64,000 nt of DNA, from NCBI GenBank assembly GCA_035079385.1, contig JAVHKY010000036.1, forward strand, positions 434,001 to 498,000, in the 5' to 3' direction. Below are positions 37,000 through 49,492 of this stretch, in pieces (within the stretch, counting starts at the first letter, position 1; each line of letters begins with the position of its first letter). A model generated the notes under the pieces. The model had not been told where the DNA came from. It searched no databases and saw only the letters and a program-made list of their open reading frames with translations. Position numbers and translations under genes: made by a program. This DNA is from Aspidiotus rigidus. Lineage: Eukaryota > Arthropoda > Insecta > Hemiptera > Diaspididae.

Positions 37000-37231
37000 A
37001 TCTTCTTGTACGTTGTTGTTTTATATAAAGTCCTACGTTCTATAATACACTTGTTCGTTGTGTGTACCTGTTCGTTTTTATTCTTTTTCCATAAAGAAGG
37101 ACCTCTGGGCATGCTTCAACATGGTTCCAGGCGTGGTTTCAAGTTAGCCTTCTGTTTTTTTTTTCCTTCGTTGGCTATTAATTCATTAGAGCGTATTCGT
37201 GCTCATCATAAATATTTTTTTTCTCTCGATA
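37000..37231. other. Possible remnant of a copia-type 5' LTR/leader
   Basis: Directly upstream of the gag fragment. There is a 'tatataaagtcctacg' promoter-like word near 37023 and 'catggttccaggcgtgg' near 37122, a weak candidate primer-binding site. No second LTR copy was found downstream, so this is only a suggestion. Confidence 0.25.
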
Positions 37232-37867
37232 ATGTCATTGACGGACAAACTCGTTGCTCGTCAATTTGATGGAAAAAATTTCCTATTTTGGAAATTTGGC
37301 GTTGAATCCGCGCTTAAACTTCGAAAATGTGAAAAAGCGATACTCGAACCAGACGTCAATCAAGTCGATGCTGAAGTTGAATCAAAAGCGAAGGCAGTCC
37401 TAGCCTTGAGTGCAGCCGAGTCACACATTTCAATTATTCGTACAAAGCCGACAGCGTACTTAATGTGGAAAGCCCTCAATGATAAATATCTACAGCGGAG
37501 TGCAACCAATAGAGCAACTTAACATTTGAAATTAACTACCATGAAACTTGGTGAGAACGAAGATGCCGAAACTTTCACCTCAAAGTTTGATTGTGTGGTG
37601 GATGAACTTCGAAAGGATGATACAACTTTCACCGATAAAGAGGCAGCGCTAAATTTACTTCGTGCGTTACCCTCCAAATATCTCGTTCTAAAAACTGCCA
37701 TCGAAGTGGGACCAGATGCTGGAAATTATGAATTGGTTGAAGGAAGGATTCTATATAATTTCCTACGTATGAAAATCAATTTGGATTCATGTACGTCGTC
37801 ATCTAAGGATGAAACGGCTGAGCCAGCCACATCACCTCTAAAACAAACTTTCATCTACGTAGACTAG
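37232..37867 (+). pseudogene. Ty1/copia-type gag fragment with one internal stop
   Basis: The ATG at 37232 opens a Retrotran_gag_2/UBN2-like product. 'FDGKNFLFWKFGVESAL' near the start and a 'MWKALNDKYLQRSA' segment are the usual copia gag landmarks. A TAA at 37520-37522 is the only in-frame stop; the same frame then continues ('HLKLTTMKLGENEDAETF', later 'LLRALPSKYLVLKT') to a stop at 37865-37867. No zinc knuckle, protease, integrase or reverse transcriptase follows. The total of about 211 codons makes this a gag-only relic or a decayed domesticated gag. Confidence 0.75.
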
Positions 37868-40800
37868 TTTTCAAGCCTCTCGCCCTTAGCAAAATGATTT
37901 GATTACGATGCTAAAGAATTCGGGCTCTATAAATAGACGGTATACTAAAGTATATAACCAATTTTGAAAGAATATAGTTCAAGTTGGCTTCTGAACAATT
38001 TTAATTTGTTATCATTATCAATAGATTCGTTCTCACGATCCAACGTTGAAAATTTTATTATAATTCCCGAAAGTCAGTTAGGTATTCGAGAGGAGACATT
38101 CTATCAAAAAATGATAGGCATCGGCCGCCAGCGCGCTCGTTTTCATAGTCAGTTATGTAAGTATAGAATACTTTTAAAATCAAACTGTTCTTGTTTCTAC
38201 AAAGTTCACAGGCATCAACATCTATCTATAAGCAAAATATAGAAGTCAAGGCCAATCCGAGTTGAGTATATGGGGTACCTACCGATATTCTTCGAGCGCG
38301 CTCTGGAAAATCAGAATTACGGTGTCTTCTCCACATCGTTGATTTTATTGACTGTAGCGTGTTCCAGAAATTCCTCGTTTATAAAATAATAGAAACTTGA
38401 GTGGAGATCATTAACTCATAAACGTAGGTACTGACTGGGGGACAAAAATATTGATTGGGGGTTCTCTATCAATACATATTTTATACCCTTTGCGAGACGA
38501 ATCGATACTATTATTTGTGAATCCGTTCATGTTTCAAGTTATTCATATCGAGTTATTGATGCTGGAACGACCGTTAGAGGTCTCCTATAATGATCAAACT
38601 GAAGGAATTGAAATTTGCAATGAGCAACTTTGAGTTGAGGAGTTGGTAGATCTGACGAAATTCACTTTTTCATTCCATGATATCATTTTTTAAAGCAAAT
38701 ACAAGCATAAATTTTGTAATCCATGTCAACAACTTCGGTTACAAAAAAAAAAATTATAGTAAAAAAACGGGATATTGAAAAAATAACGACTGTTTGAAAA
38801 TCAATATATACCGGTACCAACATACCTACATAATCAAGTTCTTGTGTTCACCCTTTCAGTAGCGCACTCTGGTAAAGGTTTAAATCCCAATATGTACATA
38901 ATATTAATCAACGTCGCTGAAATTTTAGCCATTTTAACACTCTCAACTCTCAAGTCCTAGGAATCCCTTACGATAGGCAAGATGGAACAACTGTGATTAC
39001 ATAGACACCTATAAAAATCCGATTTTATAATTTTTGCAGCTGCTAAATTCATCTCAAATATCTTCTTCATGAAGAACTTGAAATCTTCGTTCTTCCTCAT
39101 TCGAATCGAATTTTAGTAAAATGGTTCAAATATCCTTCATAATTCTTCATCAGTTATGAGTTCGGAGAACGTATGAATTTTGCGAAACAGATTAAGTTTT
39201 GATATGATTTTTTTTTCTCTTATTATGAGTATAGTTCCAGTGTTTTTGTTGTTAACAACTGCCACCAATTTCACCCTCGTCAATCTCTCACAAATTCAAC
39301 TACTCTCTTTTTCTCTCTTCAAGTTACCACTCATTCACAGTGGTCCTTAGACGCGATAATTATTTCTGTCGACCGTGGGCAAGTACCTTGATCGCTTTTC
39401 TACGGACAACGTCTCCAAATTCAATCGACAATCAATTCTCTTATTACAGTTCTAGTATGTATATTTATTTATCATGTAATGTTCAGATTATAATTCTAAG
39501 AATATACAATAATGTATACGGTATGATATCTACAAAAAGCTAATATTACGAGGATAGTTTCGAATAGATAAAGGTAATATTAAAATGCTTCGTAGAGACG
39601 TCATATCGTAAATCTGTATGTACATGAAGATTCATCATTAAATTAAGTCGTTATGAATGTTGAGAAAACAGAAAAAACAAAAAAAAAAAAAAAAAGGAGG
39701 AGGAGGAGGAGGAGGAGGAGGATAGTTCGTTATTTACGAAATATTTAACACAAATCAACGATACAATTAGATTAATATAATATCGACAGAAAAATGAATT
39801 CTTAGTAACCAAAAAAATTGAAATAAATGAAGATGATAATAATAATAATAATAATAATAAAAATAAAATTCAGACAGAATGGTAAAATAAAAATTGATGT
39901 ACAAGATTTTATTCGGAGGGGGTGTAAAAACATACCCGCATTTCCGTAGTAAACACGAGTTGCACGTCAAAAAGTATTAGTGTTGCGTAAGAGAAAAACA
40001 GATCACTCACTTTGTTCGAGACATTAGAAGCTACATTCAAAATGAAGGGGAAAACATAGATTCATTTATTACTAGAAAACATGTAATAACTTCCAGAACC
40101 AAACTGTCGTAAATGATATACTGCTACGAGTCTGTACGACTTTTTGGTGACAAATCTAATAACTCGCATATACGGTAATGATTAATGAATCTATGAAATA
40201 TTTCATTAATGTACATAAAGATTAAATTTGCAGATTAGAATGTACACTCGAACTGCCGAATATATCACAAAATAAAAAGTAGGTCATAGAGTGACTCAAC
40301 GACAGCTTTCTTTTTCTACATTGAACTTGGCAGAAGATTTTTCATATAAATTATAAATCCTCTCGCATTTGATAAGAATGAATGTTTGGTCAAGGAGCGC
40401 GATTATTTCAAACTCGTGGAATCATCGAAATCACGTCAAAAAGTCTTTAACTACTTCTACTTCACTTTGAAAAAATAAAATTAAACAATGAAAACTTATA
40501 CATACGAGGTGAGGAGACAATGAGGTACAAGCTTTATGTCCCCTTCAAAGAATACATCTAGATAGCAATAAAACTTCATTAGGATGCATAGTTACTATCG
40601 TGGCCGATGGTCCAACGACCATTACAATAAAATCTACCAAAATTTAATATCGTCGCGGAAATACAGCCGCAGCTTGGATTTTTAGATACTAATTATCATT
40701 GATAAATGCTTGCGGAAACGCAACATCAACTTTTATCACAGACTCAATTTGAATTTTTCCGAGGAGGAATATAAGATTTGTAGAGACAATCCTTTTTTCT

Positions 40801-43238
40801 TTCTTTTTCTTTAATGCCTCATTTAAAAATAGTGCGTGAAGCCATTCACATCGGATCGTCAAAATTCTGGAAAAATACTAACAATGAATTGGTTTTTGAA
40901 ATCTTCGATTGAACGTCGGTGAAATATGTATGATGCTGTGACACTTTTTCTCTCCATAGTATTCTACCATCTTCTGACTTCAAACCAAACAGTTTTTAAA
41001 ATTGTTCAGAGACCAGAAGTAGGTAGGCATGGAGTCATAATTTTACAGAATATCTCAATCTACCGAGGTGATGCAGTACCCTGCAAGCAAGGATAAGAGG
41101 GACCTTGAAGATGGACGGGTTCCATGACAGCGAAATACGTCGGTGCGTGAAAATGAAAAAAGAAAAAGGCGAGAAATATTAAATTTTTTAATCTTTAAGT
41201 TCTCTGAGCTGCGTTTTATGGAAATATAGACTTTAAAGATTACAATATTTCCCAAAGAAAAAAGGATTGCGAACTTCAAACTGTGAATTTAATTCTTCAA
41301 ATACCTTTACGGACTTGGCATATCATCAATGTCTGCACCTGTTGAAATTTATGATCCAGAAAAGAATGTTTAATCCGAATGAACTTATTGACTATAACGC
41401 TACTTTTTCCAATTGAATATTTCATAATCATAGTAATTATAATTACAATAATAATAAACAAAATACGTAAATAAGAATAACAAACAAGTCCTATACAATT
41501 ACACTACTCAAATACAGTACACGCTAAAATGCTTATGATATTCAAATTGTAGACTAAGTAAAAATGAATTTAATCCATGGAAAGAGCAGTAAAAAAAAAA
41601 AGTAATTAAAAATTAATCAACTATTTTTTTCTCTTTTGTCCAATCGCTAAAGCAAACGTATAAAATACTAGACAGTATTTATGTACGTATTTTTCAATAT
41701 TTTCTTCACATTTTGCTACGCGTCATAATGAATTTTACAATTGGGAGTCATCATTTTCAGAATGAAGAGAGAGAAATAGAGTCGAAGGAACTTGTACATA
41801 ACATAAAAATTATCGAATACGATTACGTTAAATAGTAAAATTAACTAACAATAAATCGCACTGTGTAAAAATCGTCGCGAGCAGAATAATTTATGAGTAA
41901 TCTAAACAAAATATACTTAATTTGAAAATAGGAATACAACGAATAATACATTGTATTTGATTTTCCTGCAAATACGTAGCCTACCAATCACAGCATTTCA
42001 CTCGATAGAAAAGAAAAATGTAACACGCCTTTCAAAACAGAAAATTTTAATTCAGAGCGTTTGTAGTAGAAATCGAGACAGAGAGTGAAGAATTTCGAGG
42101 ACAGCAGAAAATGAAAAAGGCGAATTAGAACGAGTATTCTACGTCAGCACGATAAAATTTATCTAGTAAGGTTAAAACATTAACGTGAGTAGGATATTGT
42201 ATACATTTAACGCTTTACAAGATGGCAACAACCACAATCTAAATAAGAAAGTCGCTCAACCTGTTCAACGTACATGTACGTATACGAAAAAAATTACAGA
42301 GAAAGAATAGAAGAATGAAGTTCGAACAAGTTGACACACAATTACACGATAACAGTCGTTTTTACAATGTTAAAAGAGAGGCGTACGCGAAAAGTTATTC
42401 AGCACCAACCACAATTCTGAAATGAGCAAAGTACTTGTACGCACGATTATCACGACGACAAAGATGGGTTATTTTTATTTTTTTTTTTGTAATAAAAATT
42501 ACAAACAAAGTCCAACTTGTCTCAGCTAAAAATTGTTTCAAATTGTATCGCCTAGAGTTCACATTAATTTTGTGTACGATTCACGATTAAATAAAAGAAA
42601 TCACTGATATGCATAAAAAGTGAATAGAAATCGGTATCATTAACCTTTCAAATGAAAAGGGAAAATATTATCTACACATAGTACAATAATGCGTATTTCA
42701 ACAAAATTGTGGAAATATCTACAAAAATGGTTAGAGAATATTAAGCGTATTATGTATTAAAAGAAAAAAATATGGGATTATTTCATTGCTCAATTAACTC
42801 AATAATATTTTAAAATTTATCTCGGAAAAAACTATAAACAATTAATTTTAATAAATTTTGCGACTCGACGTCGTGAATAATCATATTTCTATCTTTTTCA
42901 CAGGAGAGAAAAAAAAACAAAACATTTGTTCCGTTAACTTAAAATTATAAAAATATTACTGTATCGTAAATTAAATTTTCATCAGGAGGGTACAGATTAT
43001 GGCAGAGAGGCAAACGTTCGTTCTTGGTCTACGCGAAAAAGCTCTCGAATAACGAAACGAAAGATCTCAAGAGGTCTCAAAAATGGCCAACCTAAGATAG
43101 CTCGCCCTTAAAAATGAGGACTATACTAACAAGATAGGATTACAATCCGATAACAATCATGCTTTCGAAGCACACCTAGGTGAAAACAAGAAAAAAAAAA
43201 CCACAAAATCTGCTCGATTTTTTCGTTTTTGCAGCACC
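37868..43238. other. Long gene-poor stretch; may include the striatin 3'UTR
   Basis: Very AT-rich with no ORF longer than about 90 codons and no recognisable domain. Microsatellites: an A-run plus (gga)n at 39671-39721, and (aat)n at 39836-39862 (read as TTA repeats on the minus strand). The part nearest 43238 is immediately 3' of the striatin stop codon, so several kilobases could be its 3'UTR. I cannot place a polyadenylation site reliably. Confidence 0.4.
39671..39721. repeat. Poly-A plus (GGA)n microsatellite
   Basis: A run of about 20 A is followed by about nine GGA/AGG units. The structure is clear. On the minus strand it reads as a (TCC)n-polyT tract. Confidence 0.9.
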
Positions 43239-46200
43239 CTAACAAACAAATACTTTCGCTAAGCCATCCGCTCCGGAGCTGGCAATGTATGGTTTAGATG
43301 GGTGGAAGGCGACGTCATGTATGGATTCATCGAACTTTTTCCGATGCGCTGTGATCTCCTGTACGCACGTTTTCGTATCTAGATTCCAAAAACGTATGGA
43401 ACAATCATGACCTGTAACGAAAGAATCAATTTTACTTCGACTGTTATCTATTTGATTCAACTCGCAAAGTCATTGATAAGTTCTCACTTCCAGACAGAAG
43501 AAACAATCCACTGGGATCGATAGCAAGACTAGTGACCGCTTCTAAATGCGCAACCATCCAATGAATCATTTTCCCGCTCGTATTATCAAAAAATCTAATA
43601 TGACGATCTTCGTGAGCCGTGATCGTCAAGGGTAGCGTTGGGTGACAAATAAGTCGATTAACTTGATCATTAACGGCTCGCTAAAATATTAAGATATCGC
43701 GATATGCAAGAAGGTTGAATATATTTATATAACAACTCGATAAAACCATAATAATAAACTTCTTACCTCAGTTGGCTGTTCTAGTCTGAGAACGGGCTTT
43801 GCCGTTTCCAAATCGTACATTACACAAGTGCCGGATGTATACGATACTATGATACGATTCAAATCATCTCGAACGAAATCCGCCGACGTCGGTACTCCTT
43901 CTATACCTGAAAACGTAATCAAACGTTCAACTCAATTTTTCGACAACGACCATACTTCTATAATAACGAAGTATTCGAAACGAGGAAAATGATACAATTT
44001 GAACAAAACGAAAAAGTCATAAACTCTCGTACAATGATTCAGATGATTTTCAATCACATGTATTTTTCACAACTCTTCTTCCAAGAAACTCAATTCAAAA
44101 AGCCAGTTACGATCCCCTCACGCGTAAAATTATGAATCGTTACGCCAATCGTCCTTGAACAATTACGCTCAATTGATTTCGGAATTTGAAATACAGTAGG
44201 CGGCTGTGCAACGGATGTAATTTTATCTCGCGTTCATCAACTTTTCATTGAACGTTTAAGCTCTTCATTTTCAAGGACTTTCGCAAATTGACGAATTCAA
44301 AAATTAAAAATTTATCGTATCGAGTTTAGTCAGGCCAGAAAGAAGTTCCAAAAAAGAATATTGCTGCAGTGTGGCTCAAAATACGCTTTCCAATAGTCGT
44401 ATAATTACGTTTTGAATACATAAGAACACTCCTTGAGAAGCTCAATTCACATTTTCCATCACCAAAAATCGATAAACTAGCAAGTACCTGGGTCCGGAGC
44501 ATAGGTAGAAAGTAACAAAGGTTTTTGTTTGATCGGAGACCATAATTTAACCGTACCATCTGCCGAACACGACAACAGTTGCAGTTTCTGCGTATGCAAA
44601 GACAAACCCCAAATCGCGTCTGTGTGTCCTTCTAACTTACAGTTTAAAACATTTGGTTCTACGCAAAGAATAATCGATAACAATTTACAGATATTCATCA
44701 CCAACAGTTTCGAATGCACGTGATTTATCAAAATAATAATTACCGTACGAATCATACGGATCTATATTGGCTGAAGGAACATTCCAACAGTATATGTGAC
44801 CATCTTGGCAACCGCTGAAACATTCTTCACCCGTAGCGCTTATAGCTACGCATAAAACTGGTGACAAGTGTTTTCTAAACGTGTACAATGGTTCAACATC
44901 TAGCGATGCCGATCTGCAACAGCGAATGCAAGGCATCATAAATAAGGAGCCTTTACGCAAACAACGACGTCACAATTCCTCGTTGAATTTTCAAGACTTA
45001 CTTCTTTGATGTAACTATTTTCTGTAAATTCCATAATTTCAAAGACCTATCTTCACTAGCAGTGATGAGAACTGGTTCAATGGGATGAAAAGCCAGCGCT
45101 CGAACACCATCAAAATGACTACGTAAAGTGTACTTAGCACTCCATGTTTTTCTGCTTGGCTCTTTGGAAGAGGCCATCTGAAACAAGGTGTAAACGTGTA
45201 ATCACACGCTCGAAGGTGCGCCATTATGAAGAAGATGAATCTATTTTGTTTCTCACATCGTAACTATTTTCCACATCATTATTTACAGTCAATTGAGCCA
45301 ATTCACCGAGAGCGCATGTTGAGTCGACGCCTACGTCTTCGTTACTTGAAGTTATGCTCCTACCGGCAGTCACGAAAATACCACTAGCTGTGAATGTTTG
45401 GAGAAACGATAAAAAGTAAGCTCGTTGTTAGGAAAGTTAAAACGAGTAAAAAAGGTATACAAACTTTGCGAGCGAATGTCGGAGGAGGAATACTCTTCAC
45501 TTTCGGTCAGCAAATGTAATTCATTAAGAACCTCTTCTGCTTCGGCATCTACGTCATCGACTTCGGGAATTACGCTCTGATAACCATACGGATACGTTAA
45601 CATCATTTCAATCAGGAAAAATGGCCACTAGAAAAGGTACACTCACTTTAAACTTTCGAGCAGTATTGAACACTTTGGAACCTTCTTCAATGACATCGTT
45701 CATATCTTCGTCATCGTCATCCTCGTCCATATCAACATCGCCTTCGTGACTTAGAAATTCAAAATTTGCCATTATAGCTGCTTCAGTATCGTAGGCCAAA
45801 GATTCAGCCAAGCCCTGAAAAAACGCACCGCATCACTCACAATAATTCTGAGAAAGAGACCGGAAAATGCATAACGATCTTAAGTTCAATACTAACGTTT
45901 TTCACAGTTCGCGTCATAGGCGCTCGCTGTTTTGGTGTGTCCGTCGTCCCATTAACTGCCTGAGATCCCGTTGAAGGTACTTCTTCTTGTATATTTGAGT
46001 TATTGTTGTTATTATTATTATTCGTATTATTGTTATTATTGTTTAAGCCTAGTAAAGCTTTGACTTTATTCGACCTAACGTCAATTATTGTATCTGTGTA
46101 ACCTATTTCCTGAAGATATCTGAAAAGAGAGACGAAAAATGAAAATAAAAAAACGCTCACGGGGAACTCCCGAGATGGACTAAGTTGTCACATACTGCCG

Positions 46201-47060
46201 CAGTAACGAACGACCCTGTTTCCACGTGATATTACTAACAGACGAGAACGGAGCTTCCGAATCAACAGTGATTTCTGTCGTTGCGCCAGGCTCCTCGAAA
46301 ATAGGAGCACTTATATCACCTTGAACGTGCTCTGGACCGAGCTTCGCTCTAAGGATACAAGCGAATAATTATGATTAGCGACAAACTCACATCGTAGAGA
46401 ACACAAATAAACTATACCTACCGTTCTTTTTGCAGAGCGTACTCCAACATTTTTATTCGTCTCACTAGATCATTCTTTAGATTTTCTTGACCTCTTCGTT
46501 CGCCTTGTAAGAATGCTATTTTAGCCTGAAAATCGATAAGACATAAAAATCGTGATAATTAACGTACGTTGTAATAGGCGAGAATACTTATATGAAGAAA
46601 CCTTAAGAATTATAAACAATCAGAACACAGCGAATAATTTACAAATACGATGACGAAAACGAGTTTGAAAACCCGAGTTTCGGACATAACGATCGATAAG
46701 TGATATCGAAAGAATTCACGTATCAGCCATCAATCATGGTTATGACTGCATCGTCAAGAGGCAAGTAAATGAAAAACGAAAAGAATAAACTCGAGGTAGA
46801 GAAGAGGATTGAGAGTTTTTGTATTTCAATTGAGATCGAATTACCTCTAATTCAGCTCTGTGCACTTCCCATTGCGAGCGTTCCATTTCGAATTTGGCCC
46901 ATTCGTGTTGAATGAAATGTAAAATACCAGGAATTGTGTATTGCGGGCGCTGATTATTGTTTTCATTTTGCTTGTTAACTCCACCACTCGTACCGACTTG
47001 TCCATTTAAATTTTGCGGCGAAGAATCTTCCATTGTCCACTCTCCCCAGTGATAAACCAT
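43239..47060 (-). CDS. Cka: Striatin family STRIPAK scaffold (Drosophila Cka)
   Basis: Scaffold and PP2A B'''-type subunit of the STRIPAK complex, which couples PP2A to GCKIII/Mst kinases in the cytoplasm. The first exon (47060 or 47033 down to 46845) has the hallmark 'YTIPGILHFIQHEWAKFEME' caveolin-binding/coiled-coil start. Further N-terminal exons are 46525-46422, 46348-46196 ('RQYLQEIGYTDT' spans the splice at its 3' end), 46119-45897 and 45814-45647. Two smaller exons lie near 45557-45460 and 45389-45258. From about 45180 downward WD40 repeats follow, with motifs such as 'LITASEDRSLKLWNL' and 'LLSCSADGTVKLWSP'. The protein ends 'SGADGLAKVFVC', one Cys beyond the usual vertebrate end. An Asn run lies at about 46060-46000. 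Start choice: the ATG at 47060 gives a short MVYHWGEWT leader and 47033 is the alternative. Exons not listed were not phase-checked. Confidence 0.9.
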
Positions 47061-47584
47061 TACACAGCAACCATAACGGCACTTCACGAATTCTTAAAAA
47101 AAGAAAGCGTAATTTTCGCTATAACTGAAACGACAATATGCGGTAACAATTGAACGAACTCGAGAGTTAAACGATTAATTAGATTATCTTAAAAACTAAA
47201 ACTAAAATACAATTTTACGAAGTGTACGTCTTCTTTTCTTCCTGTTTTTCCTACGAGAAAATATAACACTCAAAGCCTACTACCACATTCGTACACAAGT
47301 TCATTGCAATCGTAACCGTATGATAAATCTGACAACACAGATTGCGTAGTTGTCATTGTCAAGCGACGGCAAATGCGCTGCAGTTGGTGATAATTGGAAA
47401 TAAACATAAGAAACCCGGCTCGTGAACATTGTAGACTGGAAATCTGCAACCTGTAGTCTGCACGCTGCGCAAGCTGATAACGTTGAAAACCAGGACGTAC
47501 ACCAGGAGTCAAAAGAAATTTCTTCGTACCTTTATGATCTCAAGTTTTGTAAAATCTGTATGGTTTTGCTTCGTGGTATGATTA
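47061..47584. promoter_or_regulatory. Shared intergenic region of the divergent striatin/morgue pair
   Basis: The start codons of striatin (47060, minus) and morgue (47585, plus) are only 524 bp apart. Both 5'UTRs and any promoters must lie here, unless 5'UTR introns extend into the neighbouring gene. No clear TATA box was seen. A bidirectional promoter is likely. Confidence 0.6.
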
Positions 47585-49492
47585 ATGGCCGAAGAACGTG
47601 TAAGTGTTTTATAGCTACAGATTGTATTCTTTCGCTGTCCGTAAATCGTAATCAAACCTAATATTATGCCTTTAGGGGAACTGCTTCTTCTGCAACGGAT
47701 TCTATGGGCCTACTCATGGAGAATATATTTGTGGAACTTGTCATTTATTCTTGTACGCTGATGATCGACATCCCGATCTCGTGACTTCCATTGGCGTAAG
47801 TTCAACTCATAATTTTTGGCACTTGTTGTAGGAAAAACTAACAAATAATATTTTACTTGATACTTCAGACTGTTGATGAGAACGACAGTGGTAACGATGA
47901 ACCGAGTGAGGGTCAACTGTCCAATGAGCGCTTTGTCAACAAATTGTCCGAACAGCAAAGTCGTCCCTCAACTGACTCCTCATCCGGAGTTCAAAGATCG
48001 CTAAATCAGCGAGTTCGAGAGCTGAGTGTTGGCATAGAGAGACTGTCGGGCGACAACAGTAACAGCGGCAGCGGTACTGATAGTAATTTCAATGATGATT
48101 TTATGGACCATATTGCTAGACTTCCTCCTGAAGGTACGTCTCAGACTTTTGTGAACTCTCGATATTAATCAGAAATGGGAATTTCCTCGTGGAAATGAAT
48201 ACAGTACATTATTTTTAGAAACTTTTTTCGCTTTCGTTCTCATTGTGAAAACGTATTCCTTGATATTTCAATTTTTACAGTTCGCTTGATTATTTTCCGT
48301 CATCTGGATACACTTTCTTTGTGGTCTCTGTCAATCGCTTGTCCAAATTTGACTAATTTGGTTCATGCCGATATGTCCGATGAGAGGTGGATGGAAAGAG
48401 TCACTCGTTATTGGCCTTTATTCAAACCACTGTACCAAGAAAGTTGGTACAATACATTTTCTAAATTGTAAGTTTCGAAAAAATTTATCCTATTTTTGGG
48501 GGATATGAATTCGCACGGTTTAATTATCTGCTAACATATTTTCAGAGTTACGAGTTCACCGTGTAAATCTTGTTTGACGAAAATGATGAACGATATCGAT
48601 GGTAAGGTGAGCGTTGATATGGCCGAGATTGATAGTGTTGATGATTCGCGTCGATATAAAAGAATGAGACTGGAGTTCATAAGTGAGTTTTAATATGCCT
48701 CCTCATCAAATGTGCGATTTCTATTCATTTGCCAATTCTCCTTTCAACTTGATGAATGCAACAGATATGAGAACTGATGCTCCCGAAGGGGTTAAAGCTA
48801 GGCCTATCGACGATCATCTGTTGAACTGGTTCGCGTCGATCCAAGGACCCGCAAACAGTCCTTACGAGGGAGGCTTATTTTTCTTATACTTGCAATTTCC
48901 ACATCGATATCCATTTCAACCTCCGAAAATTCGATTCATTACGCGTATATTCCATCCAAATGTCTCTAGACATGGCGATATCGGTCTAGACTGTATTACG
49001 CATAAGTGGAGTCTGGCTCTGACCATAGCAAAAATTCTTATTTCCGTGCAGTCTTTGTTAACGGATCCATATTGCAAGGTACGTATTATTGAATTTTGTT
49101 TGAATTTATCAATAAAGTTTTGTAAAAATTTGTTCTATTTATTTTCCAATTGCTCTCGAATGATACAAAATTGATTTAAATGAAATAGATCTGTTGGAAC
49201 ATCTTAATCAATGCTCTAAATTTTTCTTCAGGTTTGCATGGAACCTGCTGTAGCTAATTTGTACGAAACCGATCGAGATTCATTCAATAGGAAAGCTACT
49301 GAATGGACTTATAAGTACGCTATGGCTGATATTTTATCGCTTAATCTTTACGAAAACCTCGATGACCTGTTAGTATCGAATGTTAATGAGAATAGAGAAA
49401 TTGAAATTGGTAGAAAACCTAATGACCCTTTAATATTCCAGGGGAATAACTTGTGCCCGAAAATAATCAACTTGGAAAACGAAGGTGCTTGA
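47585..49492 (+). CDS. morgue: Morgue-like ubiquitination protein (zinc finger, F-box, inactive E2 domain)
   Basis: In Drosophila, Morgue promotes turnover of the apoptosis inhibitor DIAP1. Seven exons from splice phase: 47585-47599, 47676-47795, 47869-48133, 48281-48467, about 48548-48682, 48765-49078 and 49232-49492, for about 430 aa. The first exon encodes only MAEER. It was chosen because it is the ATG that keeps phase with exon 2. Exon 2 has a CxxC...CxxC zinc finger (CFFC, CGTC). The exon 3/4 junction carries an F-box starting 'LPPEVRLIIFRHLDTLSLW'. Exons 6-7 form a UBC fold ('SPYEGGLFF', 'YPFQPPKIRF', 'HPNVSRHGDIGLDCI', 'EWTYKYAM'). In the last motif but one, the catalytic Cys of ordinary E2s (ICLD) is Gly (IGLD), the published hallmark of Morgue. 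A Cys three residues later is not at the catalytic position. Confidence 0.88.

Noticed and set aside
48962..49000. The Cys in GLDCI as a relocated E2 active site
   Set aside because: It is three residues beyond the canonical position, and the canonical residue is Gly, as described for Morgue, so catalysis is not supported.
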